Source of the DNA: Salinarchaeum laminariae
GTDB lineage: Archaea; Halobacteriota; Halobacteria; Halobacteriales; Salinarchaeaceae
NCBI RefSeq assembly: GCF_023204835.1
Contig: NZ_CP096270.1
Location: forward strand, 2,930,907 to 2,994,906
Length of the DNA stretch: 64,000 nt
Reading direction: 5' to 3'
The translations under genes and the position numbers were made by a program. The notes below the pieces were generated by a model. It had not been told where the DNA came from and did no database searches. It saw only the letters and a list, made by a program, of their open reading frames with translations. Below are positions 62,952 through 64,000 of the stretch, in pieces (position 1 is the stretch's first letter; every line of letters starts with the position of its first letter).

Positions 62952-63212
62952 ATCGGGCTTCCACCATCGAAGACAGCATCATTCGTGGAGGCGAAGACGA
63001 CGTTAGACGACTACGAATCTGGTTTCCGACCACGCCAGTACCGCGCAGTGGGGCACGCGCTTCGAACGTCCCGTGATGAAATTCAAAGCGCCGTACGTGA
63101 GTTAGGTGGTGAGCAGCCGGTGTCGATGCTAGATGTCCATAATGTGATCTGGATGTACGAAGACACAGGGGAAACAACGACTGACGAGCCCCCACCGTCA
63201 TACCGCAGTTGA
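62910..63212 (+). CDS. Uncertain small ORF, 100 residues
   Basis: The frame runs from ATG 62,910 with FVEAKTTLDDYESGFRPRQY, then SRDEIQSAVRELGGEQPVSM and a Glu/Pro tail. The composition is acidic and the pattern reads like a helical domain. There is no strong promoter, and the N-terminus is of a different character. It could be the surviving C-terminal part of a gene. Confidence 0.35.
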   Translation: MATSLMMVFEPDEQIGLPPSKTASFVEAKTTLDDYESGFRPRQYRAVGHALRTSRDEIQSAVRELGGEQPVSMLDVHNVIWMYEDTGETTTDEPPPSYRS

Positions 63213-63343
63213 AAGATTCACTCAAATAGTACGGGGAGGCCTTCGTCGACGACAATCCTTGGGCAGGGAGTCTACCTTCGCATTGATGTACCATTCTCAA
63301 TAGGGGCAAAGGGTTATTATCTAGTCAACTAGCGGTTGCTATT

Positions 63344-64000
63344 GTGCACATAGAGGAGGGACCTGCGATCGAGGCGGTTGGTGAGCGTGAAATTGACTTC
63401 ACGGTAGCTCAGCTGCTGTCTACATCGCCGCAGTTCAGACGCTGGTTCGTTGAGCAAGTCGTTCCCGACGCCCATTTTGGGGAATTTATCGGCGTAATTA
63501 CGCATGCGCATTACGCTGGTGAGGGAGAGTCGGACATCGAATTCGGGTTCCTGACACAGGCGGGAGATCGGCACGTCGTTTTGATCGAGAATAAAATCAA
63601 CGCTGCGAAACAGCCTGATCAGATCGAACGCTACTACAATCGAGGCGAGATCCGGGTTGAACGTCACGAGTGGGATTCGTTCTCAGTCTGTCTTTTGGCG
63701 CCGGAGGGATACGTCTCGAAGGCTGATGAGACGGGCGTTGACTCGGTTATTCACTATGAGGCGGTTCAGGCTCAGCTCGTGGAGCTCTCACACGATGGGG
63801 CGCCGTTCTTTCAAGACATATTCGAGACGGCGATGCGGAAATCGAGTACTGTTGATGCTTCGGCGACGATTGCTTCGATCGAGAATCGAGTTCATGCACA
63901 GACAGGGCTCCCACTGACCACCGCATTTACTGGACGGAAACGAGTGTCATTTCAGTCAAGCCACCCGGACCATCCCGACGCCGTCTGGTACGATGCATTC
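63344..64000 (+). CDS. PD-(D/E)XK nuclease, truncated by window end
   Basis: From a GTG at 63,344 the frame is open to the window end (219 codons). The nuclease core is clear: D64 (GEGESDIEFGFL), E82-N-K84 (VVLIENKINAAKQ) and Q93 in the next helix (PDQIERYYNRG). A beta-strand and helix region follows (VERHEWDSFSVCLLAPEGYV). These are the residues of a restriction-type active site. The C-terminus and any partner lie outside the window. Confidence 0.72.
   Translation, partial: MHIEEGPAIEAVGEREIDFTVAQLLSTSPQFRRWFVEQVVPDAHFGEFIGVITHAHYAGEGESDIEFGFLTQAGDRHVVLIENKINAAKQPDQIERYYNRGEIRVERHEWDSFSVCLLAPEGYVSKADETGVDSVIHYEAVQAQLVELSHDGAPFFQDIFETAMRKSSTVDASATIASIENRVHAQTGLPLTTAFTGRKRVSFQSSHPDHPDAVWYDAF

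Larger units (their letters stand above)
62571..63343. other. Gap with short uncertain frames
   Basis: Apart from the two short frames listed separately, nothing in this interval has coding character. The right end (about 63,310-63,320, GGTTATTATC) may be the TATA-like element of the nuclease gene that begins at 63,344. Confidence 0.35.

Overview
The window comes from a halophilic archaeon (class Halobacteria). Its proteins are rich in Asp and Glu, and starts lie about 25-30 nt downstream of archaeal TATA-like boxes on leaderless or short-leader transcripts. It also carries a PKD-repeat surface glycoprotein with an archaeosortase-type tail, haloarchaeal IS debris, and locus types known from Halobacteria (a PolB2 operon and a Cas5/Cas7-like locus without a CRISPR array). 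No rRNA, tRNA or canonical CRISPR array was seen. Decayed gene pieces, IS fragments, restriction-type nucleases, methyltransferases and HEPN-like proteins mark most of the window as a defence or accessory island.

Layout. 1-6,850: tail of a RecB-type nuclease domain, a broken small gene, the 1,255-residue PKD surface protein and two small genes. 6,857-13,406: a phospholipase-D/ATPase fusion convergent with an Mre11/Rad50-like pair of the YhaO/YhaN type; the Mre11-like gene has a premature TGA. 13,400-19,310: relics, two membrane-protein genes, a 188-bp MITE-like element, a small zinc-ribbon gene and an IS5-type element with a nonsense mutation. 19,319-20,813: a PD-(D/E)XK nuclease and a small unknown gene.

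20,978-45,384: a large DISARM-type phage-defence island. It holds DrmD (SNF2 helicase), DrmMI (adenine methylase), DrmA (helicase), DrmB (DUF1998) and DrmC (PLD), which form the class 1 set. It also holds two cytosine-5 methyltransferases (the class 2 chemistry), one of them fused to an endonuclease-III-like domain with altered catalytic positions, plus an Nmad3 protein and two HEPN-like proteins. A truncated second drmD still overlaps the end of drmMI, so the original drmMI-drmD operon lost its helicase and an intact copy sits 6 kb away.

46,066-52,404: a HEPN-like gene, a small conserved gene, and a gene cluster resembling the published HRAMP system (derived class 1 CRISPR-Cas of Halobacteria with Cas5/Cas7-like proteins, no array and varied nucleases). 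Genes overlap head to tail and end with an HNH nuclease. Two non-coding features deserve attention: alternative hairpins in the predicted 5' leader, and a short G-rich direct repeat (three clear copies) between two cas-like genes. Both are candidates for the RNA partner this system lacks.

52,687-64,000: a small secreted PKD protein, a small gene, a three-gene PolB2 operon (RecA-like protein without a recognisable P-loop, small coiled-coil protein, B-family polymerase with broken catalytic motif C), a HEPN-wHTH protein, an IS4-type transposase remnant, an overlapping two-gene pair whose second member is a zinc-ribbon PD-(D/E)XK nuclease, small ORFs, and a truncated PD-(D/E)XK nuclease at the window end. 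All family assignments come from reading motifs; no database search was run.
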